A DNA stretch of 64,000 nt from Streptomyces lucensis JCM 4490 (GCF_014650035.1 NZ_BMUE01000010.1:62001-126000), one strand, 5' to 3'; counted from the first letter of the stretch, positions 44,423 through 52,162 are shown. A program made the numbers and translations. The notes: generated from the letters alone by a model not told the origin.

Positions 44423-44439
44423 GTCAACACTTTGTTGAA
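44423..44439. promoter_or_regulatory. element B palindrome upstream of the uricase operon
   Basis: GTCAAC-N5-GTTGAA, one mismatch from the copy at 21201, 74 bases upstream of the OHCU decarboxylase start and inside the 117-bp gap after the helix-turn-helix gene. Confidence 0.58.
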
Positions 44440-44465
44440 AATTCCGGGTTACCTCCCGGAGGCCC

Positions 44466-44834
44466 TCAGCTCTCCTTGTCGCGGTTGAGGTAGTTGTAGA
44501 CCGTGAAGCGGCTCACGCCGAGCGCGCTCGCCACGGTCTCCACGCCGTGCCGGACGGAGAAGGCGCCCCGCGCCTCCAGCGCCCGCACCACCTCCTGCTT
44601 CGCCTTGCGGTCCAGGTCGGCGAGGGGCATGCCCTTCCTGCGCTCCATGGCGGCCAGGATGTGGTCGAGGGAGTCGGCGAGCTGCGGCAGGCGCACGGCG
44701 ACCGCGTCGGCGCCCTCCCAGGCGAGCACGACGTCGTCGGGGCCGGCCTCGTCGGGCGGGAGCAGTTCCCCGCCCATGGCGTCGACCAGCGGCTTCACGG
44801 CCGCGATGAAGGACTCGCCCCCGACGCCGGTCAC
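44466..44834 (-). CDS. helix-turn-helix protein, YheO/DauR-like C-terminal domain
   Basis: 122 residues from GTG 44834, whose codon overlaps the stop of the preceding small gene (GTGA). The C-terminus (about 75-120) is a YheO-type HTH_22 domain: LADLDRKAKQEVVRALEARGAFSVRHGVETVASALGVSRFTVYNYLNR. The N-terminal half is short and may bind a small ligand or the coupled partner. It sits directly upstream of the uricase operon on the same strand and is the best local candidate to read the element B palindromes. Confidence 0.82.
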   Translation of the reverse strand: MTGVGGESFIAAVKPLVDAMGGELLPPDEAGPDDVVLAWEGADAVAVRLPQLADSLDHILAAMERRKGMPLADLDRKAKQEVVRALEARGAFSVRHGVETVASALGVSRFTVYNYLNRDKES

Positions 44835-45082
44835 CTCCCGCCCTCCGCGACCACGTTGACCTGCAGCGAGATGCGGGTGGCGCCGGCCTGGAGGGACTGG
44901 CGCAGCAGGGCGTCGACGGCCGTCAGCACGCTGTCCGCACCCCCCTCGGCCGTGTTGCCGAACGGGCCGACGTCCACGGCGTCGAGCTGGGCCGCCTGGA
45001 TGACCTCGCGGGCCACCACGGCGTGCGCGGGCGCCTCGTCGAGGTCGAAGGGCTCGGTCGTGAACTCCACTCTCAATCGCAC
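44831..45082 (-). CDS. small conserved protein coupled to the helix-turn-helix gene
   Basis: 83 residues, GTG start at 45082. Beta-alpha-beta-like pattern (LRVEFTTEPFDLDEAPAHAVVAREVIQAAQLD, VDVGPFGNTAEGGADSVLTAVDALLRQSLQAGATRISLQVNVV) suggesting a small ferredoxin-like or thiamine-binding-like fold. Stop/start overlap with the regulator gene suggests they work together, perhaps as ligand sensor and DNA binder. No named family recognised. Confidence 0.68.
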   Translation of the reverse strand: MRLRVEFTTEPFDLDEAPAHAVVAREVIQAAQLDAVDVGPFGNTAEGGADSVLTAVDALLRQSLQAGATRISLQVNVVAEGGR

Positions 45083-45178
45083 GGGCTCAACCTAACCCGC
45101 ACCGGAGCCCCCTGGGCAGGTCCGGCCGCGGACCGGCGCACGGGCCCCCTTGACAAGCCGCGACACCCACGGGCAGTC

Positions 45179-45214
45179 TTCCGTTGGACAGAAACAAACT
45201 TCCACATCATGGAA
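45179..45214. promoter_or_regulatory. element A four-half-site operator upstream of hydroxypyruvate isomerase
   Basis: Half-sites TTCC 45179-45182, AGAA 45190-45193, TTCC 45200-45203 and GGAA 45211-45214, spaced 7, 6, 7. It ends 24 bases before the isomerase GTG, so it would overlap the promoter or the start of transcription. Confidence 0.7.
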
Positions 45215-45238
45215 TATTGAGAAAGGGGGCGCCGCCCA

Positions 45239-46078
45239 GTGGGATTCGCGGACCAGCGCTTCACCGTCAACCTGTCGATGCTCTTCACGGAACTCCCGCT
45301 CCTGGAGCGCCCCGCGGCGGCCGCCGCGGCGGGCTTCACCGCGGTCGAGCTGTGGTGGCCCTGGGCCGAATCCCCCACCCCCCGGCAGTCCGAGCCGGAC
45401 GCGCTGGGAAGGGCGATCGAGGACGCGGGCGTCCGCCTGACGGGCCTGAACTTCTACGCCGGACGGCTGCCGGGCCCGGACCGCGGCGCCCTGTCGGTCC
45501 CGGGCGAGGAGTCGGAGCGGTTCCGCGCCAACGTCGACGTGGCCGCCGGCTTCGCCGGCGCCCTCGGCTGCACGGCGCTCAACGCCCTGTACGGCAACCG
45601 CGTCGAGGGCACGGACCCGGCCGAGCAGGACGCGCTCGCCCTGGAGAACCTCGCCCTCGCGGCCCGGGCCGCCGACCGGATCGGCGCGGTCCTGCTGGTC
45701 GAGGCGCTGAACGGACCCGAGTCGCCGCTGTACCCGCTCCAGTCCGCGCCGGCCGCGGTCGCGGTCGCCGACAAGGTGAACGAGGCGACGGGACTCGGCA
45801 ACGCCAGGTTCCTCATGGACCTCTACCACCTGTCCATGAACGGCGAGGACCTGCCGTCGGTGATCGAGCGGTACGCCACGAGGACGGGCCACGTGCAGAT
45901 CGCCGACAACCCGGGCCGCGGCGCGCCCGGCACCGGCTCACTGCCCCTCGAAGACCTGCTGGACCGACTGAGCGGAGCGGGCTACGACGGCTGGGTCGGC
46001 CTCGAGTACAAGCCGGGGGCCTCGCCGAGCGCGGAGGCCTTCGAGTGGCTGCCGGCCGGGGCGCGTGCCGCCCGCTGA
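45239..46078 (+). CDS. hyi: hydroxypyruvate isomerase
   Basis: 279-residue TIM-barrel of the xylose-isomerase-like family. Interconverts hydroxypyruvate and tartronate semialdehyde. Features: FTVNLSMLFTELPLLERPAAAAAAGFTAVELWWPW at the N-terminus, metal-site Glu in LLVEALNGPES, FLMDLYHLSMNGED, HVQIADNPGRGAPGTG and WVGLEYKPG. The GTG start has GAAAGGGGG upstream. It is followed after 58 bases by tartronate semialdehyde reductase; with glyoxylate carboligase at 50-52 kb it forms the glycerate pathway. Confidence 0.95.
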   Translation: MGFADQRFTVNLSMLFTELPLLERPAAAAAAGFTAVELWWPWAESPTPRQSEPDALGRAIEDAGVRLTGLNFYAGRLPGPDRGALSVPGEESERFRANVDVAAGFAGALGCTALNALYGNRVEGTDPAEQDALALENLALAARAADRIGAVLLVEALNGPESPLYPLQSAPAAVAVADKVNEATGLGNARFLMDLYHLSMNGEDLPSVIERYATRTGHVQIADNPGRGAPGTGSLPLEDLLDRLSGAGYDGWVGLEYKPGASPSAEAFEWLPAGARAAR

Positions 46079-46136
46079 GGCGCCGCGGCCACCCGGAAGC
46101 GCGGAATCAGGCGAAACAGTCAGAGAGGCATCCCCG

Positions 46137-47027
46137 ATGAGCAATCTTCCCAAGATCGCCTGGATAGGCCTCGGCATCATGGGCTCGCCCATGTCCGAGA
46201 ACCTGCTCAAGGCGGGCTACGACGTCACCGGTCACACCCTGGAGCAGGACAAGCTGGACCGCCTGGCCGCCGCCGGCGGCACCCCGGCCGGCTCGATCGC
46301 CGAGGCCGTGCGCGACGCCGACGTGATCGTCACGATGGTGCCCGCCTCCCCGCAGGTCGAGGCCGTCGCCTACGGCCCCGGCGGCATCCTGGAGAACGCC
46401 AGGCCCGGCGCCCTGCTGATCGACATGTCCTCGATCACCCCGCAGACCTCCGTCGACCTCGCGAGAGCCGCCGCGGACAAGGGCATCCGGGTACTGGACG
46501 CCCCGGTGTCCGGCGGCGAGGCCGGCGCGGTGGAGGCCGTTCTGTCGATCATGGTCGGCGGCGAGCAGGCCGACTTCGACCGGGCCAGGCCGGTCTTCGA
46601 GGCGCTGGGCAGGACGATCGTGCTGTGCGGCCCGCACGGCTCCGGACAGACGGTGAAGGCGGCCAACCAGCTGATCGTCGCGGTGAACATCCAGGCCTGT
46701 GCCGAGGCCGTGGTCTTCCTGGAGAAGTCCGGCGTGGACCTGGCGGCCGCACTGGACGTGCTGGGCGGCGGCCTCGCGGGCTCCACGGTGCTGGCCCGCA
46801 AGAAGGACAACTTCCTCGGCCGCGACTTCCGGCCGGGCTTCCGCATCGACCTGCACCACAAGGACATGGGCATCGTCACCGACGCCGCCCGCAACGTCGG
46901 CGCCGCCCTGCCGGTCGGTGCGGTGGTCGCCCAACTGGTCGCGTCGCTGCGCGCCCAGGGCGACGGCGGCCTGGACCACTCGGCCCTGCTGCGGACCGTG
47001 GAGCGCCTGTCCGGCTCCCCGGCCTGA
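46137..47027 (+). CDS. glxR: tartronate semialdehyde reductase (2-hydroxy-3-oxopropionate reductase)
   Basis: 296 residues of the beta-hydroxyacid dehydrogenase family. Rossmann motif WIGLGIMGSPMSENLLKAG, catalytic Ser/Gly motif DAPVSGGEAGA, Lys in SGQTVKAANQ, and the C-terminal DLHHKDMGIV. Reduces tartronate semialdehyde to D-glycerate. ATG start with AGAGAGG upstream. It follows hydroxypyruvate isomerase in the same transcript. Confidence 0.94.
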   Translation: MSNLPKIAWIGLGIMGSPMSENLLKAGYDVTGHTLEQDKLDRLAAAGGTPAGSIAEAVRDADVIVTMVPASPQVEAVAYGPGGILENARPGALLIDMSSITPQTSVDLARAAADKGIRVLDAPVSGGEAGAVEAVLSIMVGGEQADFDRARPVFEALGRTIVLCGPHGSGQTVKAANQLIVAVNIQACAEAVVFLEKSGVDLAAALDVLGGGLAGSTVLARKKDNFLGRDFRPGFRIDLHHKDMGIVTDAARNVGAALPVGAVVAQLVASLRAQGDGGLDHSALLRTVERLSGSPA

Positions 47028-47106
47028 CGGCACCCCCGCTTCCGGGCCGCGGCGCCGCCGACACCTGTCCTGTCGCGCCCAGGCGGCGCCGCGGCCCGGG
47101 ATCCAG

Positions 47107-47123
47107 TTCAACAAACTGTTGAC
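47107..47123. promoter_or_regulatory. element B palindrome upstream of catalase
   Basis: TTCAAC-N5-GTTGAC, one mismatch from the copy at 21201, 74 bases upstream of the catalase ATG. Confidence 0.58.
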
Positions 47124-47146
47124 GCTCCGTTCACCGCACTCCTAGG

Positions 47147-47171
47147 CTCCACGAAGCGGAAACAGGTTTCC
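47147..47171. promoter_or_regulatory. three-half-site element A and 20-bp inverted repeat upstream of catalase
   Basis: CTCC 47147-47150, GGAA 47158-47161 and TTCC 47168-47171 keep the 7 and 6 base spacing of element A; the expected fourth half-site (47179-47182) is absent. The inner pair lies in a perfect inverted repeat, AGCGGAAAC-AG-GTTTCCGCT (47155-47174), 23 bases from the catalase ATG. Confidence 0.55.
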
Positions 47172-47197
47172 GCTGACACCCGTACGGAAGGTCCACG

Positions 47198-48661
47198 ATG
47201 TCGAAGCGCGTGCTGACTACCGAGTCCGGCGCCCCGGTCGCCGACAACCAGAACTCCGCCTGCGCAGGCGCGGGCGGCCCGCTCCTGCTCCAGGACCAGC
47301 ACCTCCTGGAGAAGCTCGCGCGCTTCAACCGCGAGCGGATCCCGGAGCGCGTCGTGCACGCCCGTGGTTCCGGCGCGTACGGCCACTTCGAGGTGACGGA
47401 CGACGTCACCGGCTACACCCACGCCGCCTTCCTCGGCGAGATCGGCAGGCGCACCGAGGTCTTCGTACGGTTCTCCACGGTCGCCGACTCGCTCGGCGGC
47501 GCCGACGCCGTCCGCGACCCGCGCGGCTTCGCGGTGAAGTTCTACACCGAGGAGGGCAACTACGACCTCGTCGGCAACAACACCCCGGTGTTCTTCATCA
47601 AGGACCCGGTCAAGTTCCCCGACTTCATCCACTCGCAGAAGCGGGACCCGTTCACGGGCCGTCAGGAGCCGGACAACGTCTGGGACTTCTGGTCGCACTC
47701 CCCCGAGGCGACGCACCAGGTGACCTGGCTCATGGGCGACCGCGGCATCCCGGCGTCCTACCGCCACATGAACGGCTACGGCTCGCACACCTACCAGTGG
47801 ACGAACGCCGACGGCGAGGCCTTCTTCGTCAAGTACCACTTCCGCACCAACCAGGGCGTCCGCTGTCTGAGCAGCGAGCAGGCCGCGGAGCTCGCGGGCC
47901 GGGACACCGGCTCCCACCAGACGGACCTGCTGCAGGCCATCGAACGGGGCGTGCACCCGTCCTGGACGCTGTACGTCCAGCTCATGCCGGCGGCCGAGGC
48001 GGCGGACTACCGGTTCGACCCGTTCGACGTGACCAAGGTCTGGCCGCACCGGGACCACCCGCTCACCCGCGTGGGCCGGCTGGTCCTGGACCGCAACCCG
48101 GACAACGTCTTCGCCGACGTCGAGCAGGCCGCGTTCTCCCCGAACAACTTCGTGCCGGGCATCGGCCCCTCGCCGGACAAGATGCTCCAGGGCCGCCTGT
48201 TCGCCTACGCGGACGCCCACCGGTACCGCCTGGGGATCAACCACACGCAGCTCGCCGTGAACGCCCCGAAGGCGGTCCCGGGCGGCGCCCGCAACTACGG
48301 CCGCGACGGCCTCATGGCGTCCAACGCCCAGGGCCGCCACGCCAAGAACTACGAGCCGAACTCCTACGACGGCCCCGTCGAGACCGGCCGCCCGCTGTCG
48401 GCCCCGCTGCCGGTGTCAGGGCACACCGGCACCCACGAGGCGCCCCAGCACACCAAGGACGACGACTTCTTCCAGGCGGGCGAGCTGTACCGGCTGATGT
48501 CCCGGGAGGAGAGGTCCCGTCTGGTCGCGAACATCGCCGGGGGGCTCGCGAGGGTCACCCGCGACGACGTGATCGAGCGGAACCTGGCCCACTTCCACGC
48601 CGCCGACCCGGAGTACGGCAGGCGCGTGGAGGATGCGGTCCGCGCCCTGCGCGAGGACTGA
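47198..48661 (+). CDS. katA: monofunctional haem catalase (clade 3, KatA-like)
   Basis: 487 residues. Distal His in RVVHARGSGAYGHFEVT, Asn in LVGNNTPVFFIKDP, proximal Tyr in GRLFAYADAHRYRLG. Small-subunit length and lack of a C-terminal flavodoxin domain fit clade 3. It degrades H2O2. Placement after hyi/glxR and the two shared promoter elements suggest it is deployed with uricase, which makes H2O2. Preceded by a long inverted repeat. Start at ATG 47198 (CGGAAGG upstream). Confidence 0.95.
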   Translation: MSKRVLTTESGAPVADNQNSACAGAGGPLLLQDQHLLEKLARFNRERIPERVVHARGSGAYGHFEVTDDVTGYTHAAFLGEIGRRTEVFVRFSTVADSLGGADAVRDPRGFAVKFYTEEGNYDLVGNNTPVFFIKDPVKFPDFIHSQKRDPFTGRQEPDNVWDFWSHSPEATHQVTWLMGDRGIPASYRHMNGYGSHTYQWTNADGEAFFVKYHFRTNQGVRCLSSEQAAELAGRDTGSHQTDLLQAIERGVHPSWTLYVQLMPAAEAADYRFDPFDVTKVWPHRDHPLTRVGRLVLDRNPDNVFADVEQAAFSPNNFVPGIGPSPDKMLQGRLFAYADAHRYRLGINHTQLAVNAPKAVPGGARNYGRDGLMASNAQGRHAKNYEPNSYDGPVETGRPLSAPLPVSGHTGTHEAPQHTKDDDFFQAGELYRLMSREERSRLVANIAGGLARVTRDDVIERNLAHFHAADPEYGRRVEDAVRALRED

Positions 48662-49072
48662 GACCCGGCGACACACAAGCGGCGTACGGAGCCCGACGGA
48701 GGTCACGGCGTCCGTACGCGGTCCGCGCAGGACGCCCGACGGCCCGGATGAGGGGCCCCGAGTCGGGCGGACGGTGCGGGCCGGGCGGGACCGCGGCGGA
48801 GTGCGAGCCAGTGCGGTGGTGAAGGAACGGCGTGCCCTTCCCGGCCAGAGGGAAGGCCTCCGGCTCCGTCGCATCCTCCGCGGTCCCGCCCACCCCCTCA
48901 CCACGAGGAGGGCCACCTGCCCCGTCCGGCGGCGCGAACGACCTGTCGCGCCCGGCCTCGCGCCGTCGGGCGGCCATCACGCGACACCGGAAGCGCCCCC
49001 CGGCGGGAGGGCGCTTCGGCCGTGCCCGGCGCCCGGCGTGCGGGTCCGCCCCATCCGCAGGACGCTGAAGCC
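48662..49072. other. intergenic region, 411 bp, with two hairpins
   Basis: No gene supported on either strand. A 9-bp stem (48682-48690 with 48711-48719, GCGTACGGA) lies 20 bases after the catalase stop and is a candidate terminator. A second 9-bp stem (48990-48998 with 49009-49017, GAAGCGCCC) lies 55 bases before the next start. Confidence 0.45.
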
Positions 49073-49306
49073 ATGGGCAATCAGACGCGGCACCCGCACA
49101 TCGTGGTCCACTCCCCGGCCCTGGACGGCTCGCGGCGCGTCACCGAGGGGGACGTGACCCTGGGTCTCGCCTCCCACCTGGACGACGTCGTGGAGATCCT
49201 CCGGCTGGCCGACCTGGACCGGATCGAGGTGGAGGAGAGTGATCTCATCGAGTGGCAGGGCGGCGGGCCGGACGACTGGCCGGGCCTGTCGGAGCACGAG
49301 CTGTGA
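49073..49306 (+). CDS. small conserved acidic protein
   Basis: 77 residues, ATG 49073. Composition is acidic (HLDDVVEILRLADLDRIEVEESDLIEW), with a short N-terminal strand (HPHIVVHSPAL). No transmembrane segment, zinc ligands or known domain is apparent. The G/C third-position pattern supports coding. Function unknown. Confidence 0.6.
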   Translation: MGNQTRHPHIVVHSPALDGSRRVTEGDVTLGLASHLDDVVEILRLADLDRIEVEESDLIEWQGGGPDDWPGLSEHEL

Positions 49307-49416
49307 GACGCCGGGTACGTCAGCGGCCGTATCCGGCCCGGCGAAAGCTCAAATGAACCTCTGAACACCGGCAAGGAGGCTTCGGCGGCCGTCGGCGGCG
49401 GGCACAGTGACTGCAC

Positions 49417-49451
49417 ACGGGGTCCGCCGGCACGGGGGCGGCGGACCCCGT
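49417..49451 (+). other. 12-bp stem-loop in the leader of the TIGR04222-like gene
   Basis: Perfect stem 49417-49428 with 49440-49451 (ACGGGGTCCGCC) and an 11-base loop, ending 14 bases before the next ATG, just upstream of its ribosome site. It could modulate translation or be a terminator of upstream transcription. Confidence 0.55.
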
Positions 49452-49465
49452 ACGGGGGGTCTCCC

Positions 49466-50188
49466 ATGGGCCGTACGACATCACTTCCGCCGGAGCCGTG
49501 CGCGATCGCCCTGCTGCGGGGCGGCGACCGCGCCGCCGTGACCGTCGCCGTACTGGGGCTGCACCTGAGCGGCGCGGTCGGCGCCGGCCGGCCGGGCGTT
49601 CTGCGGCGGACCGGGACGGGCACCGCCGGACCCTTCCGCCATCCGCTGGAGAAGGCGGTGCGCACCGGACTGTACCGGCCTGCGGGGCCGCGGGAGTTGC
49701 CCGGCCGGGCGGTGGTACAACGGGCGCTGGCGAGGATGCGCGCCGAACTGCGGGCAGCCGGACTGCTGCGGTCGCTGCCGCCCCGCCGCACCCTGGCCGC
49801 CGGCCGTCTGCTGGCGGCCCTTCGCGCGGGCCATCCGCTGCCCGGCGGCCCGGACGGCCTGCCCGAGGAGGAGGTGCTGCTCGCCGTCGCGCTGTACGGC
49901 GAGCGGGCCCTGACCGCCCTGGTGCCGGGTTTCGCCCGCGACTGCGGGCTCACCGGCCGCGGCGCGCTCGCGGACGAGGGCCTCTTCCCGTTCGGCAGGG
50001 GCAGCGGCCTCCCGCGCGGCGTCATGGGCGACGAGGGCATGACCGGCTGGGACGGCGACGGGGACACCGCCGGCGGAACGCACGGCGGCCACGGCCACGG
50101 CGGGTACGGCCACGGCCATGACCACAGCGGCGGGTACGGCGGCCACGACCACGGCGGCGGATGCGGCGGGGGCGGCGGGTACGGCTGA
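49466..50188 (+). CDS. TIGR04222-like protein with a His/Gly-rich tail
   Basis: 240 residues. Residues 10-150 resemble the cytoplasmic repeat region of actinobacterial TIGR04222 proteins (IALLRGGDRAAVTVAVLGL, HPLEKAVRTGLYRPAG, ALARMRAELRAAGLL), but the membrane helices found in most members are missing. The C-terminus from about residue 200 is a Gly/His tract (HGGHGHGGYGHGHDHSGGYG, then HDH and GGGCGGGGG) able to chelate metal ions. Function unknown. Confidence 0.7.
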   Translation: MGRTTSLPPEPCAIALLRGGDRAAVTVAVLGLHLSGAVGAGRPGVLRRTGTGTAGPFRHPLEKAVRTGLYRPAGPRELPGRAVVQRALARMRAELRAAGLLRSLPPRRTLAAGRLLAALRAGHPLPGGPDGLPEEEVLLAVALYGERALTALVPGFARDCGLTGRGALADEGLFPFGRGSGLPRGVMGDEGMTGWDGDGDTAGGTHGGHGHGGYGHGHDHSGGYGGHDHGGGCGGGGGYG

Positions 50189-50264
50189 ACGCCGTCGCTC
50201 GCGGGCGGGCCGAAGGGGCGGCCCGTCCCCTCCCGGAGCGGGCCGCCCTCGCACGCCCGGTGGG

Positions 50265-52052
50265 TCAGACCTTCAGCGGCCTGACCGACGTCGGCGCGTG
50301 GCCGGGCTCGGTGGCGAGGTCCTCGAACTCGTGGACGTCGCTGATGTCCATGGTGCGGCTCATCGAGATGTTCGTGATCCGTTCGAGGATCGCCTCGACG
50401 ACGACCGGCACCCGGTGCTCGGCGGCCAGCTTCCTGGCCTGCTGGAAGGCGGTGCCCAGCTGGTCCGGCCCGGTGACCCGGATGGCCTTGCAGCCCAGCC
50501 CCTCGGCGACCTTGACGTGGTCGACGCCGTAGACGCCGATCTCGGGCGAGTTGACGTTCTCGAACTCCAGGTTGACCTGGAAGTCGATGTCGAGACCGAG
50601 CTGCGCCTGGCGGATCAGGCCGAGGTAGGCGTTGTTCACCAGGACGTGGACGTAGGGGATCCGGTGCTGGGCGGCGACCGCCAGCTCCTCGATCAGGAAC
50701 TGGAAGTCGTAGTCGCCGGAGAGCGCGACGACCGGGGAGCCCGGGTCGGCCCTGGCGACACCGATCGCGGCCGGGACCGTCCAGCCGAGGGGGCCCGCCT
50801 GGCCGCAGTTGATCCAGTGGCGCGGCCGGTACACGTGGAGCATCTGCGCGCCGGCGATCTGGGACAGGCCGATGGTGGTGACGTACCGGGTCTCGGGACC
50901 GAAGGCCTTGTTCATCTCCTCGTACACGCGCTGCGGCTTCATCGGCACGTCGTCGAAGTGCGTGCGGCGCAGCAGGGTGGCCCTGCGCTCCTGGACGGAG
51001 GCGACCCAGCCGGTGCGGTCGGGCAGCCTGCCCGCGGCCTTCAGCTCCCTCGCCACCTCGGTGAACAGCTCCAGCGCGGCCCTGGCGTCGGAGACGACAC
51101 CGTAGTCCGGCGGGAAGATCCTGCCGATCTGGGTGGGCTCGATGTCGACGTGGACGAACTTCCGGTCCCCCCGGTACACGTCCAGCCGGTAGCCGGTGTG
51201 GCGGTTGGCCCAGCGGTTGCCGATGCCGAGGACGAAGTCGGACTCCAGGAAGGTGGCGTTGCCGTAGCGGTGCGAGGTCTGGACGCCGACCATGCCGGCG
51301 TTCAGCTCGTGGTCGTCGGGCAGGGCGCCCCAGCCCATCAGGGTCGGGACGACCGGGGTCCGTGTCAGCTCGGCGAACTCCACCAGCAGGTCGCAGGCGT
51401 CGGCGCCGATGACGCCGCCGCCGGCGACGATCAGCGGGCGTTCGGCGGCGAGCAGGAAGGAGATCGCCTTCTCGATCTGGGCGCGGGTGGCGGCCGGCTT
51501 GTAGACGGGAAGCGGCTCGTAGGTCTCCGGGTCGAACTCGATCTCGGTGAGCTGGACGTCGATCGGCAGGTCGATCAGGACCGGACCCGGCCGCCCGGAA
51601 CGCATCAGGTGGAAGGCCTGCTGGAAGACGCCGGGGACCTGCGCGGCCTCCAGGACGGTGACGGCCATCTTGGTGACCGGCCTCGCGATCGAGGCGATGT
51701 CGACGGCCTGGAAGTCCTCCTTGTGGATCACGCCGGTCGGCGCCTGACCGGTGATGCACAGGATCGGGACGGAGTCACCGGTGGCGGAGTACAGACCGGT
51801 GATCATGTCGGTGCCGGCCGGGCCGGAGGTGCCGATGCAGACGCCGATGTTCCCCGGCCTGGCGCGGGTGTAGCCCTCGGCCATGTGGGAGGCGCCCTCG
51901 ACGTGGCGGGCGAGGGTGTGGTGAATGCCGCCGCCCTCCTTCAGCGCCTTGTAGAACGGGTTGATCGCCGCGCCCGGCACGCCGAAGGCGTCGGTGACGC
52001 CCTCGCGTCTGAGGATCTCAACTGCCGCGCGGGCAGCGGTCATACGAGCCAT
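50265..52052 (-). CDS. gcl: glyoxylate carboligase (tartronate semialdehyde synthase)
   Basis: 595 residues, ThDP- and FAD-dependent. Joins two glyoxylates to tartronate semialdehyde and CO2. Val51 (LARHVEGASHMAEGY) replaces the usual ThDP-activating Glu, the hallmark of Gcl. ThDP motif GDYDFQFLIEEL to LVNNAYLGLIRQAQ. The ATG at 52052 has AGGAG eight bases upstream. The product is processed by the reductase and isomerase encoded at 45-47 kb. An element A array lies 75 bases upstream. Confidence 0.97.
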   Translation of the reverse strand: MARMTAARAAVEILRREGVTDAFGVPGAAINPFYKALKEGGGIHHTLARHVEGASHMAEGYTRARPGNIGVCIGTSGPAGTDMITGLYSATGDSVPILCITGQAPTGVIHKEDFQAVDIASIARPVTKMAVTVLEAAQVPGVFQQAFHLMRSGRPGPVLIDLPIDVQLTEIEFDPETYEPLPVYKPAATRAQIEKAISFLLAAERPLIVAGGGVIGADACDLLVEFAELTRTPVVPTLMGWGALPDDHELNAGMVGVQTSHRYGNATFLESDFVLGIGNRWANRHTGYRLDVYRGDRKFVHVDIEPTQIGRIFPPDYGVVSDARAALELFTEVARELKAAGRLPDRTGWVASVQERRATLLRRTHFDDVPMKPQRVYEEMNKAFGPETRYVTTIGLSQIAGAQMLHVYRPRHWINCGQAGPLGWTVPAAIGVARADPGSPVVALSGDYDFQFLIEELAVAAQHRIPYVHVLVNNAYLGLIRQAQLGLDIDFQVNLEFENVNSPEIGVYGVDHVKVAEGLGCKAIRVTGPDQLGTAFQQARKLAAEHRVPVVVEAILERITNISMSRTMDISDVHEFEDLATEPGHAPTSVRPLKV

Positions 52053-52126
52053 CGAGTACTCCTGCCTCGGCTGTCGGATGCGTACTCCCGTCGCGCCCCG
52101 CGGTGAGCACGGTCTCCAGCTTTTAC

Positions 52127-52162
52127 TTCCGCATTGTGAAATATTACTTCTGCTACGTGGAA
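52127..52162. promoter_or_regulatory. element A four-half-site operator upstream of glyoxylate carboligase
   Basis: TTCC 52127-52130, GAAA 52138-52141, TTCT 52148-52151 and GGAA 52159-52162, spaced 7, 6, 7. The AT-rich block stands out in the GC-rich region, 75 to 110 bases upstream of the gcl start. Confidence 0.68.

Noticed and set aside
44401..44465. An element A site before the uricase operon
   Set aside because: A GGAA (44412) and TTCC (44442) are present but their spacing (26) does not match the fixed 7/6/7 geometry; only element B is supported there.
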